The position numbers and the translations under genes were made by a program. DNA of 62,028 bases from a virus: positions 1-62,028 of IMG/VR virus record IMGVR_UViG_3300025652_000067. One strand, given 5' to 3'. Shown piece by piece: positions 48,367 through 57,856 of this stretch; position 1 is the stretch's first letter; every line of letters starts with the position of its first letter. The notes below the pieces were generated by a model that did not search any database, was not told where the DNA came from, and was given only the letters and a program-made list of their open reading frames with translations.

Positions 48367-49797
48367 TTATGCATTTTGGAATAAGAAGAAGTTGTTTGCA
48401 CCTAAAGTACAAAGCGCTCTTTCTGATAAGAAGTTAACCTGCATTACGTCAGTTCCTGAAGTAGCAGCGCCACCAGCAGAACCAGTAATCCATGTTTTGT
48501 ATCTTCTATCTTCAGTTTCAGAAGCTCTATATCTTACGTGTAAGAATGGTCTCTTAGCGTTCTTACCTAAGATTTGATCGTATACTGAAGTAGAACCAGC
48601 AGGTACAAGTACACCGTTGATTTTTCCTCCAACAATATCTCCTCTCATAGTAGGATCGTTAAGGTATTTCCAATCTGTTTTGTAGAAGTCATAACCTCTT
48701 CTGAATCCAGAGAATCCTAAATTCAATGCCATTTCTTCGTCATTATCAAATAATCCGTAAGAACTACCACCTGCACCATATGAATTCTGTGCAGCTAACA
48801 TATCATCAATGTCAAAAGAAAACTCTCTGTTCACGAATAATACATTTTCTTCGATAGCACCTTGCTTATCTAATCTCTGAATAACAGCGTCAAAGTCTGC
48901 TAAAGCCGCTGGAATTCCACCGCCCCATACATTTCCTCTTTGACCTAATACATAAAATAATCCTTCAGATCCTTTATTACCTGTACCTGATGCTACACCA
49001 GCTGCAATAGCTGCCACACCAGAACCTGCTTCTGCTGGAACTGCTTCCACCATTGCTGTCTCTAGGTAATCCTCGAATCTTAGTCTTGTTTCATGCTCTG
49101 ATTTTAAATACCATAGGTATCCTGTAGCTCCATTTTCAGTAGTTACTTCAATCCATCCGATTTGCGCCATATCAGAACCAGATACTTCGTAAAGATCTTT
49201 AATGATAATTGGACTATTGCTGAAGATCACGTCATCAGCTTCTAATGAATTAGCCATAGCAACTGAACCTTTTTGGAATTCAGATCCATAGATAAATAAT
49301 GAACACTGTACAGCTGCAGCCATTGTTTGACCACCTGCTTCATAGTACGCAACATCAATTGTACCTGCACCATAGTTTACTGCAGTAACGATACCTTTGT
49401 TACTATTAGTAGAACCAATTGAACTGTCAGACAACATAAATGTTTGACCTACTCTAATTGCAATCCCACCTGTACCTGGTACAAGAGTGTCATTGATTGT
49501 TAGTGTAGCTGTATCTTGAGCTGCTGCTGCAGCTGAAGTTACATTTGTGTACTTAGTGTGTAATCTTCCTTGCTCCGCCCATTTAATAAGGTCAGAGTTA
49601 GAAGGCATTTCAGCGCCTACCATTCTTAAGAATGATGCCACTGTTCTATTCCCGTATCTCTCAAACTCCTTTTCATAAGTATCCGGTAGATACTGATTTA
49701 AGAAGTTAAAGTTAGTTATGTAGTTTGATTGTACGGCTACTCTTTCTGCACTAGGTTGTAGTGCAAATGTAGGAGTAGCGCTAACTGAACCAGCCAT
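48367..49797 (-). CDS. Major capsid protein (HK97-fold type)
   Basis: 476 residues. FLNQYLPDTYEKEFERYGNR, VASFLRMVGAEMPSNSDLIK, WAEQGRLHTKYTN, then an inserted beta domain and FYKTDWKYLNDPTMRGDIVG, VLVPAGSTSVYDQIL, RPFLHVRYRASETEDRRYKT. The pattern and ending (LSERALCTLGANNFFLF) match capsid proteins of crAss-like and related Bacteroidetes phages. Context agrees: scaffold-like gene immediately upstream, strong hairpin downstream. Confidence 0.85.
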   Translation of the reverse strand: MAGSVSATPTFALQPSAERVAVQSNYITNFNFLNQYLPDTYEKEFERYGNRTVASFLRMVGAEMPSNSDLIKWAEQGRLHTKYTNVTSAAAAAQDTATLTINDTLVPGTGGIAIRVGQTFMLSDSSIGSTNSNKGIVTAVNYGAGTIDVAYYEAGGQTMAAAVQCSLFIYGSEFQKGSVAMANSLEADDVIFSNSPIIIKDLYEVSGSDMAQIGWIEVTTENGATGYLWYLKSEHETRLRFEDYLETAMVEAVPAEAGSGVAAIAAGVASGTGNKGSEGLFYVLGQRGNVWGGGIPAALADFDAVIQRLDKQGAIEENVLFVNREFSFDIDDMLAAQNSYGAGGSSYGLFDNDEEMALNLGFSGFRRGYDFYKTDWKYLNDPTMRGDIVGGKINGVLVPAGSTSVYDQILGKNAKRPFLHVRYRASETEDRRYKTWITGSAGGAATSGTDVMQVNFLSERALCTLGANNFFLFQNA

Positions 49798-49820
49798 AAT
49801 TTTTAATTTTTAAATTGTTA

Positions 49821-51002
49821 TTAATTACTTTTTTTTATACTCCTGATCTTCAAACCTCGACCTGAGTCTTGGTTTAACGACCTTACTTTGAACCCTGATT
49901 TTGATGTGACTTGTGGAGCAGACCTTACATCCATATTTATATTTTTTGTTTTTTTAGATATACTGTCCACTGCATCCGCCTTGCCTTGCTCGTAAAAGAA
50001 CTTGGCATACTTGTCCGGATTCATTGCCATAGATAAAGCCCTATGATACTGCGAGGTGTTTTTAACCAATCCTTTATCATCAACATATCTTCCAATAAAA
50101 TTTTCGATACTTGACTGACTATTTTTTACATCCTCTACAGATCCAGGTAAATAAGAAATTTTCTTTTCGTTAATAACAAACTCAAAACCTTTGAAATCTT
50201 TATTAAAGACTTTATTAGTTTCTTCTTTGAACCACTGTAGCTTCTGCGCTGCATCTTTTTCATACGCAGCATTTTCCTCTATGTACTTTCTATAAGCTTC
50301 GACTTCCTTTTTATTGCTTTCAGAAACAACTTCTCTTGACTCAAGAGGTAGTTTGTATTTTTCTTTTTGCTCTTTAAAGTATTTCTTAGCTTTAGATAGC
50401 TCTCTTTTTTTTGCTAATTGTTTTTTCTTTTTTTCTTTTTCATCATCTAATTCATCATCAAATCCAAATTTATCATCCATTAGATATTTAATATCCTCTG
50501 AATCTAATCCTTCTTCTGTTGCAGAATAATAATTAGCAATTAAAGAATCAGGATTCATTGAATCATAATCTTGTTGTAATCTAACAAAATCATCTATTCC
50601 TCTTCCTGTTTCTTTTTTATAATCAAAGTAAGCTTTTACATCCTCCGGTAATTCTTCAGATGAACTTCGCTTTACAATGAAGTCGTCTAGCGAACTTACT
50701 TCTTCGCCATACTTGTTTGCAATATATGAAAGAACGTCATTTTCAGACATCTCTGGTGTAGATTCACTAGGTGCCTCTACAACAGATTCTTCAATTTTTT
50801 CTTCAACCACCTTCTCTTCCTTTGGAGTTTCCTTTGGAGTTTCCTTTGGAGTCTCTTGTAGGTTTACTCGTTGAACCTCGTCTTGTGGCTTTGGGTTATC
50901 CATCGATGCTTGTTGAGCTTCGTGTTTTTCCAATAGTTGTTTTTCGATTTCTTGTGTTGACTTAGATTCTATTTCACCTAAATCTCTTACTTTTATTTCC
51001 AT
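49821..51002 (-). CDS. Scaffold-like head protein (393 residues)
   Basis: Highly charged and helical with little hydrophobic content. The N-terminal acidic region has three ETPK repeats. The middle is Lys/Glu-rich (ELDDEKEKKKKQLAKKRELS). The C-terminal RSAPQVTSKSGFKVRSLNQD, RGLKIRSIKKSN is basic and may bind the capsid, as in phage scaffolds. It lies directly before the capsid gene. Own -7 box at 51018-51025. Confidence 0.75.
   Translation of the reverse strand: MEIKVRDLGEIESKSTQEIEKQLLEKHEAQQASMDNPKPQDEVQRVNLQETPKETPKETPKEEKVVEEKIEESVVEAPSESTPEMSENDVLSYIANKYGEEVSSLDDFIVKRSSSEELPEDVKAYFDYKKETGRGIDDFVRLQQDYDSMNPDSLIANYYSATEEGLDSEDIKYLMDDKFGFDDELDDEKEKKKKQLAKKRELSKAKKYFKEQKEKYKLPLESREVVSESNKKEVEAYRKYIEENAAYEKDAAQKLQWFKEETNKVFNKDFKGFEFVINEKKISYLPGSVEDVKNSQSSIENFIGRYVDDKGLVKNTSQYHRALSMAMNPDKYAKFFYEQGKADAVDSISKKTKNINMDVRSAPQVTSKSGFKVRSLNQDSGRGLKIRSIKKSN
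50819..50854. repeat. 12-base tandem repeat inside the scaffold gene
   Basis: CCTTTGGAGTTT (plus strand) occurs twice exactly and a third time with one change. It encodes ETPK three times in the acidic N-terminal part. Copy number may vary between strains by slippage. Confidence 0.85.
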
Positions 51003-51017
51003 TTGATTTAATTTTTA

Positions 51018-51025
51018 CAAAGTTA
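51018..51025 (-). promoter_or_regulatory. Bacteroidetes-type -7 box, scaffold/capsid genes
   Basis: The minus strand reads TAACTTTG, fitting TAnnTTTG, 16 bases before the ATG at 51002, in the 33-base gap after the PAP2 gene. A separate promoter would give extra transcript for scaffold and capsid. Confidence 0.55.
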
Positions 51026-51035
51026 AACAATAATT

Positions 51036-51581
51036 CTAAATATATTTAAGATCCTTTATATGGTTATAAAGATCTGCTCCTAATTTTTCCCCCACTGTTT
51101 TATCCGATTCATAATGCACTCTTGCAACTATTCTACTATTAGATATATTTTCAGCCGCTTTATCAAATTCCCTTTTCAAATGAGGGTAAATATCTGTTAA
51201 TGCTAATGCTACTAATTTTGATTGCGCCGAGTGACCTGACGGAAATGATGGCGTTTGTGCGCTTTTCATTTTTAAATAGTCTAAATCAATCTTAAATTTT
51301 TTTGCATTTACATTAGGCCTTGGTCTATTATGATAGTCTTTTATTTTTTTAATTACAGGCTCAGATTCTTCTATTAATTTTTGTACTACCCTGTATGGAA
51401 AAGATTCTGCTCGGTGTGAAAAAATATTTTGAAACACATTACCTATATCATCATATTTAGGCGGCAAAACTTTATTTAATGGCATTAGTTTTAATTTTTT
51501 TATTTCACCCAATGTTCTTAAGGAGTTGTTTTTAGGGAAGCTAATTTGCTTGTATCTTTCAATATTAAAATTATCAAACAT
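51036..51581 (-). CDS. PAP2-superfamily phosphatase
   Basis: 181 residues. The three motifs of the PAP2/acid phosphatase family are present: KDYHNRPRP (K-x6-RP type), PSFPSGHSAQ (PSGH) and SRIVARVHYESDKTVG (SR-x5-H-x3-D). There is no signal peptide or membrane helix, so it is a soluble enzyme of the class A acid phosphatase style. It removes phosphate from small phosphoesters. Location between portal and scaffold is unusual for metabolism and hints at a virion-linked role. Its ends abut the portal gene by one base. Confidence 0.8.
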   Translation of the reverse strand: MFDNFNIERYKQISFPKNNSLRTLGEIKKLKLMPLNKVLPPKYDDIGNVFQNIFSHRAESFPYRVVQKLIEESEPVIKKIKDYHNRPRPNVNAKKFKIDLDYLKMKSAQTPSFPSGHSAQSKLVALALTDIYPHLKREFDKAAENISNSRIVARVHYESDKTVGEKLGADLYNHIKDLKYI

Positions 51582-54016
51582 TATCTAGGCTCGAATTCTG
51601 CTAAGTCAAATCCATCTAGCGTATCTTCATTTGATTCAAAGCTAATGGGAGGTAGATTGTTTTTTCTTTGCTGAATTAATTGTGATTGCTCAGTGTTAGC
51701 TTGACTAATTCGTTTGTTTTTGGCTTTCTCCCTTTCTTGTTCTCTTTTATCTATAGCCTGCTCTTCTCTACCCTTTAACTGCATATTGAAATCAAACTCT
51801 ACTTGCATCAACTCACGTTTTAACATTGCTTCGTTTTTCAACTTCTCTATATCAAAAGCTACTTCAGCCTGCTTAGCTTGCATTTGCATTTGACCTTCCA
51901 TCTGTATCTTTCTCATTTCTTGTTCGGCCTGCATTTGTTGAACCTGCATTTTTGTCTGCGCATCCATTTGTTTTTGAGTCATGGCAAACTGCTGATCTTT
52001 TTCTTGTTTCTTTTGTCTTTTTACTTTTAGTAATTGGTTAGCTAACTTTATGTTTTTAAGTTCTCTTATATCTATTGCGTCTTCTAAGTTAATATCGTTT
52101 TTAGATAATGCCATCTGAATGTTTTGCTCTAACTGAGCTTTCTCTTCTTCATCAGGAGCAACTTCTATAAATATACCGAAGTCATATATATATAAATCAT
52201 TTATCTCCTCCAGGATTCCAACATTATATTTACCTATCTGCATTTTAAACTCTTCCTTGAATTCTGCATATTGTAGAATATCGGCAACTCTAATAGATAG
52301 AGCTTCGGCTAATGTTTGAGTAATGTATAAACTACCTTGTAAAATATGTCTAGTTGCTGTATTTGAATTTAATGCTGCTAATTTTTGAACACCTACTAAC
52401 GCATAAGGATCTGGCTTAGTTCCATCCCTAGCTTCATTTAATCCAGTAACGCCCCTTAACATATCCATATAATGGTTGTAAGTACCCACTAAACTATTTA
52501 TTTTTCCTTGACCACTACTAGCTGTTAATTGCTGTATTGGCACCCTGGCGTTATTAAACTCGCCATCTTGAGTATAGCTTCTTCCTATTACAGAACCTGT
52601 TTGAAAATACAATCTTAATGCGTCTTGTGGATTATAAGCATTTCCTGTTCCTAAATCAACTTCATTCAACCCATCTGCGTCAATGAATACACCATCTGGC
52701 ACTGTCCTCGCAATTACTTGTTGTAGTTTTAAGTGAGTCATTTGTATTAAATCAGCAAATGTGATCATACGTCTCACTAAAGATTCTATAATTCCTTTAT
52801 ACATTCTTGGAGCACAAGCAACGTAATTAGGCATAGCGTGTTGAGAAGCGGATTGAGGCCTAACCATATTTTCCATTTTTTTCCACTGAAGGACAATATT
52901 TGTACCCATTACCATAACGCCCTCATACCAGACATCAATTTTCTTTTCAACTTTTTCAAAGTTACCTTCTTCCATCATCTCTTCTGGAGGGTTAAACTCA
53001 TCGTTTTTCTCAATAACCCTAGCGCCGCCCCCGTCTAATTTTTTCTTTTTGTATACTATTGAATTTGTAGTTTTATAGTTAAAGTACAACAGCGTTGCTG
53101 TGTCTCTATAAAATACACTGTTTTCATAAAACTGAGCTACATTGTAATAATCATACCAAGCTTGACTGTATTTTGCTATCTCCTCTAAATCTTCATTTGT
53201 TAATGTAGGGTCTATTTTAGGAAGCTCAGTCATTGGAACAGTTTTTATTTCACCCCAATAAAAACAATCTTTGAAATAAGGATCTTCAGTATAACTATAC
53301 ACTACATTTGCAGGATCTACATAATCTATTTTTACACCCTCACCTGGTAAAAAATATTGTTTAGTGATTCCAACGCCTAATACTGTAATATCATAATCAA
53401 CACGTCTTCTAGTATGTGAATAATGATTTTCTTCAAACAAAGTATTTATAGCTTCTTCTTCAGCTATCTCTATCCCCGGCTTGTAATTTAATTGCATATA
53501 CAACGCCAGCTCTTCATCATTATTGGGAAGCTCATCGGGATCAGTAGCAAAAGGATTTACTCCAAAGCCTTTTTGTATTTGGGAAAGTATAGGTTTGGCA
53601 ACCATATCTGATTCGATCATGTCTTGGAAGGAAGATCTTTTTTCTGCAGACAAAGCATCTTGAGCATACGCTTGAACTTTAAATAATCTGTCTGACATGC
53701 CATTTACAACAATGTCTACAAACTTGGGAATAATAGGAACTGGAGTCCAATCTAAGTTTAAGTAACTTAAATCTCCATCAATTGCTAATTCATTTTTATA
53801 TTTCTGAACTGACTGTTCGCCTCTAGCATAAAGTCGTAGTCTATGGTAATCTCTCCATTGAGAATAAAACCTACAAGTGCTACTATCTTTACGAAACCAT
53901 TCGTACTGAATTGCCTGTCCAATTTGCAATCCATACTCTACTGTATCTTTTTCACTATCAGAAACAAATAAATCCGGAAACCCAACTGGGTTTATATCAA
54001 TTTTAACATCTACCAT
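51581..54016 (-). CDS. Portal protein with long C-terminal coiled coil
   Basis: 811 residues. FYSQWRDYHRLRLYARGEQS, YLNLDWTPVPIIPKFVDIVV, EEEAINTLFEENHYSHTRRR, CFYWGEIKTVPMTELPKIDP and ASSGQGKINSLVGTYNHYMD. The fold order and size fit portals of crAss-like phages. From about residue 650 to 785 it is a long Gln/Lys/Glu coiled coil (MTQKQMDAQTKMQVQQMQAE), perhaps the barrel inside the head. It forms the dodecameric DNA gate. One base overlap with the terminase gene. Confidence 0.85.
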   Translation of the reverse strand: MVDVKIDINPVGFPDLFVSDSEKDTVEYGLQIGQAIQYEWFRKDSSTCRFYSQWRDYHRLRLYARGEQSVQKYKNELAIDGDLSYLNLDWTPVPIIPKFVDIVVNGMSDRLFKVQAYAQDALSAEKRSSFQDMIESDMVAKPILSQIQKGFGVNPFATDPDELPNNDEELALYMQLNYKPGIEIAEEEAINTLFEENHYSHTRRRVDYDITVLGVGITKQYFLPGEGVKIDYVDPANVVYSYTEDPYFKDCFYWGEIKTVPMTELPKIDPTLTNEDLEEIAKYSQAWYDYYNVAQFYENSVFYRDTATLLYFNYKTTNSIVYKKKKLDGGGARVIEKNDEFNPPEEMMEEGNFEKVEKKIDVWYEGVMVMGTNIVLQWKKMENMVRPQSASQHAMPNYVACAPRMYKGIIESLVRRMITFADLIQMTHLKLQQVIARTVPDGVFIDADGLNEVDLGTGNAYNPQDALRLYFQTGSVIGRSYTQDGEFNNARVPIQQLTASSGQGKINSLVGTYNHYMDMLRGVTGLNEARDGTKPDPYALVGVQKLAALNSNTATRHILQGSLYITQTLAEALSIRVADILQYAEFKEEFKMQIGKYNVGILEEINDLYIYDFGIFIEVAPDEEEKAQLEQNIQMALSKNDINLEDAIDIRELKNIKLANQLLKVKRQKKQEKDQQFAMTQKQMDAQTKMQVQQMQAEQEMRKIQMEGQMQMQAKQAEVAFDIEKLKNEAMLKRELMQVEFDFNMQLKGREEQAIDKREQEREKAKNKRISQANTEQSQLIQQRKNNLPPISFESNEDTLDGFDLAEFEPR

Positions 54017-56262
54017 TAATTGCGTATTTCGCTATATAATCCTTTATTATTATACCTTGCAAAGTTAATCTTTATTTTTGACTCTTTTTTTTGTGGTGTA
54101 TATAAGTGCTTTTGATTAGCCATAATAGCCAACCCAGAACTAATAGTCGCATCAAACTTAGTTCGGTTATTAATATTGAACCTTGCCCAATCCTCTAAAG
54201 TTCGGTTAAAATACATAGAGCCCATATCTAATTTTTCCCTAAACATACCATCCATATCCATTCCTACATGTTTCTCTATATAACTTTCAATCGCACTTGC
54301 GTGAGCTTGTTTTACTTCTTCAGAAGAATTAGGTATTCCTCCTATTTCTTTTTCAGATTTAGAAAGTTTATTAAATATTTTATCTGGTCGATTCATGCAG
54401 TATTTTCTATACCCCCTATTTTTAAAATGGTACAGCAATCTCGGTTTATTATTTTCTACTAATATAGGCATTCCATAAAAAACACAAGCCATTAAAACAT
54501 CTTCAAAAAACAATTCTGCTGTTTGAGGCCTAGCTACGTATTCTAAAAAGAATTCATTACTAGGAGCGTTATCCATGTTAAATTTAGTTAATCCATGTAA
54601 AGCGCCGTTTGATCCTCCACCGCCAACTGTTCCGGATATGTCATAGGAATCACAACCAAAACTACCTAAGTGTTCGTTACCTGGAAGATACTTTCCATTT
54701 TGATTTACCCTACAGTTTTGTAAGTTTTTTTCTGGTATCCATGATACTAAAAATCTACCCCTGTTGTCAGGTGACCAAACCACCTTAGTATCTTTTATTC
54801 CATCTTTCCAACTAAATCTACCTCTTGTTAAATAATGCTCTTTAATTAAAGAATCATTGTAATCAATTTGCTGATAAATTTTAGTTAGGTTAAACAAAGA
54901 TTGTTTACTCTCATCTCTAAAGGCATGAGAATCTGTTCTTGGAAACTGCCTGTAAAATTCATTTAATACGTCTGGATCCTTCTTCAATGACTCCACTTCA
55001 TTTTCCCAATAATTTAATGCGCCTTGATATATTAATTCACCATCCGAACCCTCTATCCCTGTATCAGGTGTGTTAAATACCGGCATACCATACTTATCTA
55101 TGTAGCCTTCAAAGTTCCATTCCATAGGTATAAACAAATTATATAATCCACTTTTGGTTTGACCGTTTTGATTTCTTTTAGTTACATCAGAATTGTAGAA
55201 TAATTTTTTAAAATTTTCACCTCCCTTATCCAATGCATTTGAAGTAGAACCCATCATACATTTTCCTATAACTTTACTACCTAATCTTAAACAGGTTTTA
55301 GTAACATTCCAGTTATTTATAATATTGTCTGGCTTAAGCCATTTACCTGATTCATCATGAATTAGTAGTTTTAGTTTCTCACCATCATAACTATTATCTG
55401 CAGTATTTTTCCAGTCGATGGTTGTATCTAATCCCTCCAGTTCTTCATCTTCTGTTTCAAACATATTCTTTTTTGTTATCTTAGAAGCTGGCACCCTGTA
55501 AGCCAATTCTGTCTTGGGTCTATCCATACCATCTTGTATAGGTTTAAAAAAGAAAGGATAGTTATTAGATATAGGTACTACTTTGTCAGTAAACATTTTT
55601 TTTGCATCGGATCCTGTTTTAGATAGTATACCTACTCTTGCATCCTTGCTAATTGTAGCTGTATTAACAGCTTCACAAGACCCCATAAACGAAAAACCTG
55701 AACGTCTAATTTTAAGATAACACATTCCAAAGCTTCTTTTGTCCGCTTTACAAGCTTCCCAAAATATATAAAATATTCTATTAGCCTCTCTAAACTCTGG
55801 CTTTCCTATATCTATTTTAGTCCACTGTAAATACATGTAGTGTGTACCTGTTATATATGTAGGCACGCCCTTGTTGTAAAACCAAAACCCTTCCTCTCTT
55901 CTATCAAACTCAGACTCTATATAGTTTACCCATTCATTTTTAAATTCACTACTCATTTCATGCCATTGAAATATTGAATTGATTCGTGATAATGATTTGG
56001 GGTATTCAAAGGCAAGCCAATATTGATCGACTGATTTTTTTGAATTTTTATATATGTTTTTAGGTGCTTTAGGCAATCCTATTAGTAAACCATTTATATT
56101 ATAAATTTCACCTATAGTTCCGTCTTTACTAATCACAACTAAATCGTGCTTGGGATTGTATCCATATTGCCAAGATTTATTTTGATTCATCTTAAGCATA
56201 GACTGCTTAGATATATGATTATCAACTACTTTGTATAATTTATTTTGACCTTCTTTCTGCAA
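54016..56262 (-). CDS. terL: Terminase large subunit
   Basis: 748 residues. Around residues 190-200 CYLKIRRSGFSFMGSC is a Walker A variant (K-x-RRSGxS). Near 297 LLIHDESGKW is the Walker B (hydrophobic-D-E). VIGKCMMGSTSNALDKGGEN is the coupling motif, and around 537 FGCDSYDISGTVGG begins the RNase H-like nuclease with its first catalytic Asp. The motor cuts and packages DNA through the portal. It overlaps the portal by one base and the upstream small gene by 23. Confidence 0.9.
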   Translation of the reverse strand: MQKEGQNKLYKVVDNHISKQSMLKMNQNKSWQYGYNPKHDLVVISKDGTIGEIYNINGLLIGLPKAPKNIYKNSKKSVDQYWLAFEYPKSLSRINSIFQWHEMSSEFKNEWVNYIESEFDRREEGFWFYNKGVPTYITGTHYMYLQWTKIDIGKPEFREANRIFYIFWEACKADKRSFGMCYLKIRRSGFSFMGSCEAVNTATISKDARVGILSKTGSDAKKMFTDKVVPISNNYPFFFKPIQDGMDRPKTELAYRVPASKITKKNMFETEDEELEGLDTTIDWKNTADNSYDGEKLKLLIHDESGKWLKPDNIINNWNVTKTCLRLGSKVIGKCMMGSTSNALDKGGENFKKLFYNSDVTKRNQNGQTKSGLYNLFIPMEWNFEGYIDKYGMPVFNTPDTGIEGSDGELIYQGALNYWENEVESLKKDPDVLNEFYRQFPRTDSHAFRDESKQSLFNLTKIYQQIDYNDSLIKEHYLTRGRFSWKDGIKDTKVVWSPDNRGRFLVSWIPEKNLQNCRVNQNGKYLPGNEHLGSFGCDSYDISGTVGGGGSNGALHGLTKFNMDNAPSNEFFLEYVARPQTAELFFEDVLMACVFYGMPILVENNKPRLLYHFKNRGYRKYCMNRPDKIFNKLSKSEKEIGGIPNSSEEVKQAHASAIESYIEKHVGMDMDGMFREKLDMGSMYFNRTLEDWARFNINNRTKFDATISSGLAIMANQKHLYTPQKKESKIKINFARYNNKGLYSEIRN

Positions 56263-56518
56263 ACCCCTGTCTTGATTTTTCCTCTTCTTTTTCTACTCCG
56301 TTCAACAAATCTTTTTCTAATTCAATTCTAGTTAATATTTCAAACGCATCGAATATAGCTAGCTTTTTTGTAGCCGCTGCATTTTTTAATCTATCTGCCG
56401 CCAACTCATCATCTTTATCGTACTTAATTATATCTTCTTTAGCAACTTTAATAAGCTGAGCTACAGCCTCTCTTCCTGCGCTAATTATATCTAACTTTAA
56501 ATCTTCTGATGACTTCAT
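56240..56518 (-). CDS. Possible small terminase subunit
   Basis: 92 residues, all helical and charged: MKSSEDLKLDIISAGREAVA, KEDIIKYDKDDELAADRLKN, AAATKKLAIFDAFEILTRIE. Its position before terL, overlap of 23 bases, and helical makeup suggest the small terminase, which binds phage DNA and activates the motor. No helix-turn-helix is obvious, so this is tentative. Confidence 0.55.
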   Translation of the reverse strand: MKSSEDLKLDIISAGREAVAQLIKVAKEDIIKYDKDDELAADRLKNAAATKKLAIFDAFEILTRIELEKDLLNGVEKEEEKSRQGFAERRSK

Positions 56519-57078
56519 AATACCATAGTTATATTATTCCAAAACATCCTGTAGAGTTTCTCTCCATTTATGTAAAATGGATATTCGCATTCTGGCTCAA
56601 ACACCACTTCATCATTTTCTTTTACGCCTAGTTTTGTCAATATAGGATTAGTGTATTTAACAATACCCACTAATGGCTCTTCTTCAACTGGCTTCATGAT
56701 TATGGATTCACGAACTGAAACAGGTTTTATGAAACAATACTTTGAATGAGTTTTCCATTTATTATTTTTGCAATACATATAAAACTGATCATAGTCTATA
56801 AAAAACAAATCCTCTTTGAAAAAACTTCTACCACTTTTTTCCCTACCCTTCATGTCATAATATATCTTAAATACATTATGATGAACTAACAGAATATCCC
56901 CCTTGTCTATATCACCTTTGTAATTTAAAGGGGTGCTTACAACTTCTGCAAATCGGTTTGTAGCCGTGTGATCTTCCTGTGATACGCTAGTATAAAAATC
57001 TATTCCACCTATTTTTTTTATATTATCATACCTTCTACCCTTCAAAGGTTTTACGATAAAATAGTGTGGGGATTTCAT
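56515..57078 (-). CDS. Tandem GroES-like fold protein of the packaging module
   Basis: 187 residues that read as two GroES-like units. Unit 1: FIVKPL, KIGGIDFYTSVSQEDH (a loop with GGI-F), FAEVVSTPLN, IDKGDILLVHHNVFKIYYD. Unit 2: CFIKPVSVRESIIMK, GIVKYTNPILTKLGVKENDE, VVFEPECEYPFYINGEKLYR, NNITMVL. The G-x-V...G(V/I)KxxDxVxF...Y-x-(I)-GExLY...I-x-V layout follows the co-chaperonin beta-barrel. As this phage also codes for GroEL and a conventional GroES, it may be a second, specialised lid or a scaffold for the head. Fold assignment is inference. Confidence 0.55.
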   Translation of the reverse strand: MKSPHYFIVKPLKGRRYDNIKKIGGIDFYTSVSQEDHTATNRFAEVVSTPLNYKGDIDKGDILLVHHNVFKIYYDMKGREKSGRSFFKEDLFFIDYDQFYMYCKNNKWKTHSKYCFIKPVSVRESIIMKPVEEEPLVGIVKYTNPILTKLGVKENDEVVFEPECEYPFYINGEKLYRMFWNNITMVL

Positions 57079-57302
57079 TAAAAATTAATATTATATTCTA
57101 TAGATATAGGCATGTTAGAATTAAACTCTTTCCATAGTAATATTTCATTTTGCCTTTCTATCCATATTTTTATTGAATCACTGCTGCTTTCGTATTGAAT
57201 TAAATGAATAGTATATGAGCCGCCTAAAATTGATTGACCTACAAGATAGTGCATAGCACTAGACTTATAGTCCGAGCCTATTGAAATCTTCCTAATATCC
57301 AT
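57078..57302 (-). CDS. Conserved-type small protein of the packaging module
   Basis: 74 residues. MDIRKISIGSDYKSSAMHYL, VGQSILGGSYTIHLIQYESS, IKIWIERQNEILLWKEFNSN and a beta-rich end MPISIEYNINF. I recognise this MDIRKISIGxDYK...AMHYxVGQ...LWKEFN pattern from related environmental phages. Role unknown. It lies between head-associated genes with 0-5 base spacing. Confidence 0.7.
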   Translation of the reverse strand: MDIRKISIGSDYKSSAMHYLVGQSILGGSYTIHLIQYESSSDSIKIWIERQNEILLWKEFNSNMPISIEYNINF

Positions 57303-57307
57303 TTTGA

Positions 57308-57856
57308 TTAGAAGCTTGAACCGACAGTTAACACCCTGTAGTATACATTTACATATAAAACTCCTGTGCCCTGTGTAGGATTACTTCCACCAGCGTGTAA
57401 AGTTAACGCAGTGTTTTGCGCTATAATTTCTGTAGAGGAGTTAGGAGTCTCAGGTTTAAAAACTGCGTCCACAGCTGTATTCATAGCTGTTCCGCCATTT
57501 GAAACCGATCCTATCGTTTCAGAACCTATTTTAACTGGCAAACTAGGTGTGAAATCATAAGGAGTTGCCCCTGCGTCCATATAACACATTATGCTTATTA
57601 TATCAAGAACTTTTCCTGCTCCTGGTGCTGCAACTAAAGTTGCTGGCGTAGTAGCTAATGTTAATAAGGTTGCGCTACTTACAGAAACATTTGCTATTAC
57701 AGGAGAATCCGAAGCTAAACCTAAAAAACTTTGAACTTGTGAAAGAGTTACAGTTTTAGTTGCTAAGGAATTATTCGCATCTGTTATAATTAAATAATCG
57801 CTTCCTTCTAAATTACTAATTGTAGGGTATGCTGTTATATTACTTATTTTCGCCAT
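57308..57856 (-). CDS. Head fibre/decoration-type protein
   Basis: 182 residues. The N-terminal ITAYPTISNLEGSDYLIITD, NNSLATKTVTLSQVQSFLGL looks like the anchor of short capsid or tail fibres. The remaining beta-rich domain (VLDIISIMCYMDAG, VLYVNVYYRVLTVGSSF) resembles a trimeric knob. It probably decorates the head or neck. Start overlaps the coiled-coil gene by 17 bases. Confidence 0.65.
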   Translation of the reverse strand: MAKISNITAYPTISNLEGSDYLIITDANNSLATKTVTLSQVQSFLGLASDSPVIANVSVSSATLLTLATTPATLVAAPGAGKVLDIISIMCYMDAGATPYDFTPSLPVKIGSETIGSVSNGGTAMNTAVDAVFKPETPNSSTEIIAQNTALTLHAGGSNPTQGTGVLYVNVYYRVLTVGSSF

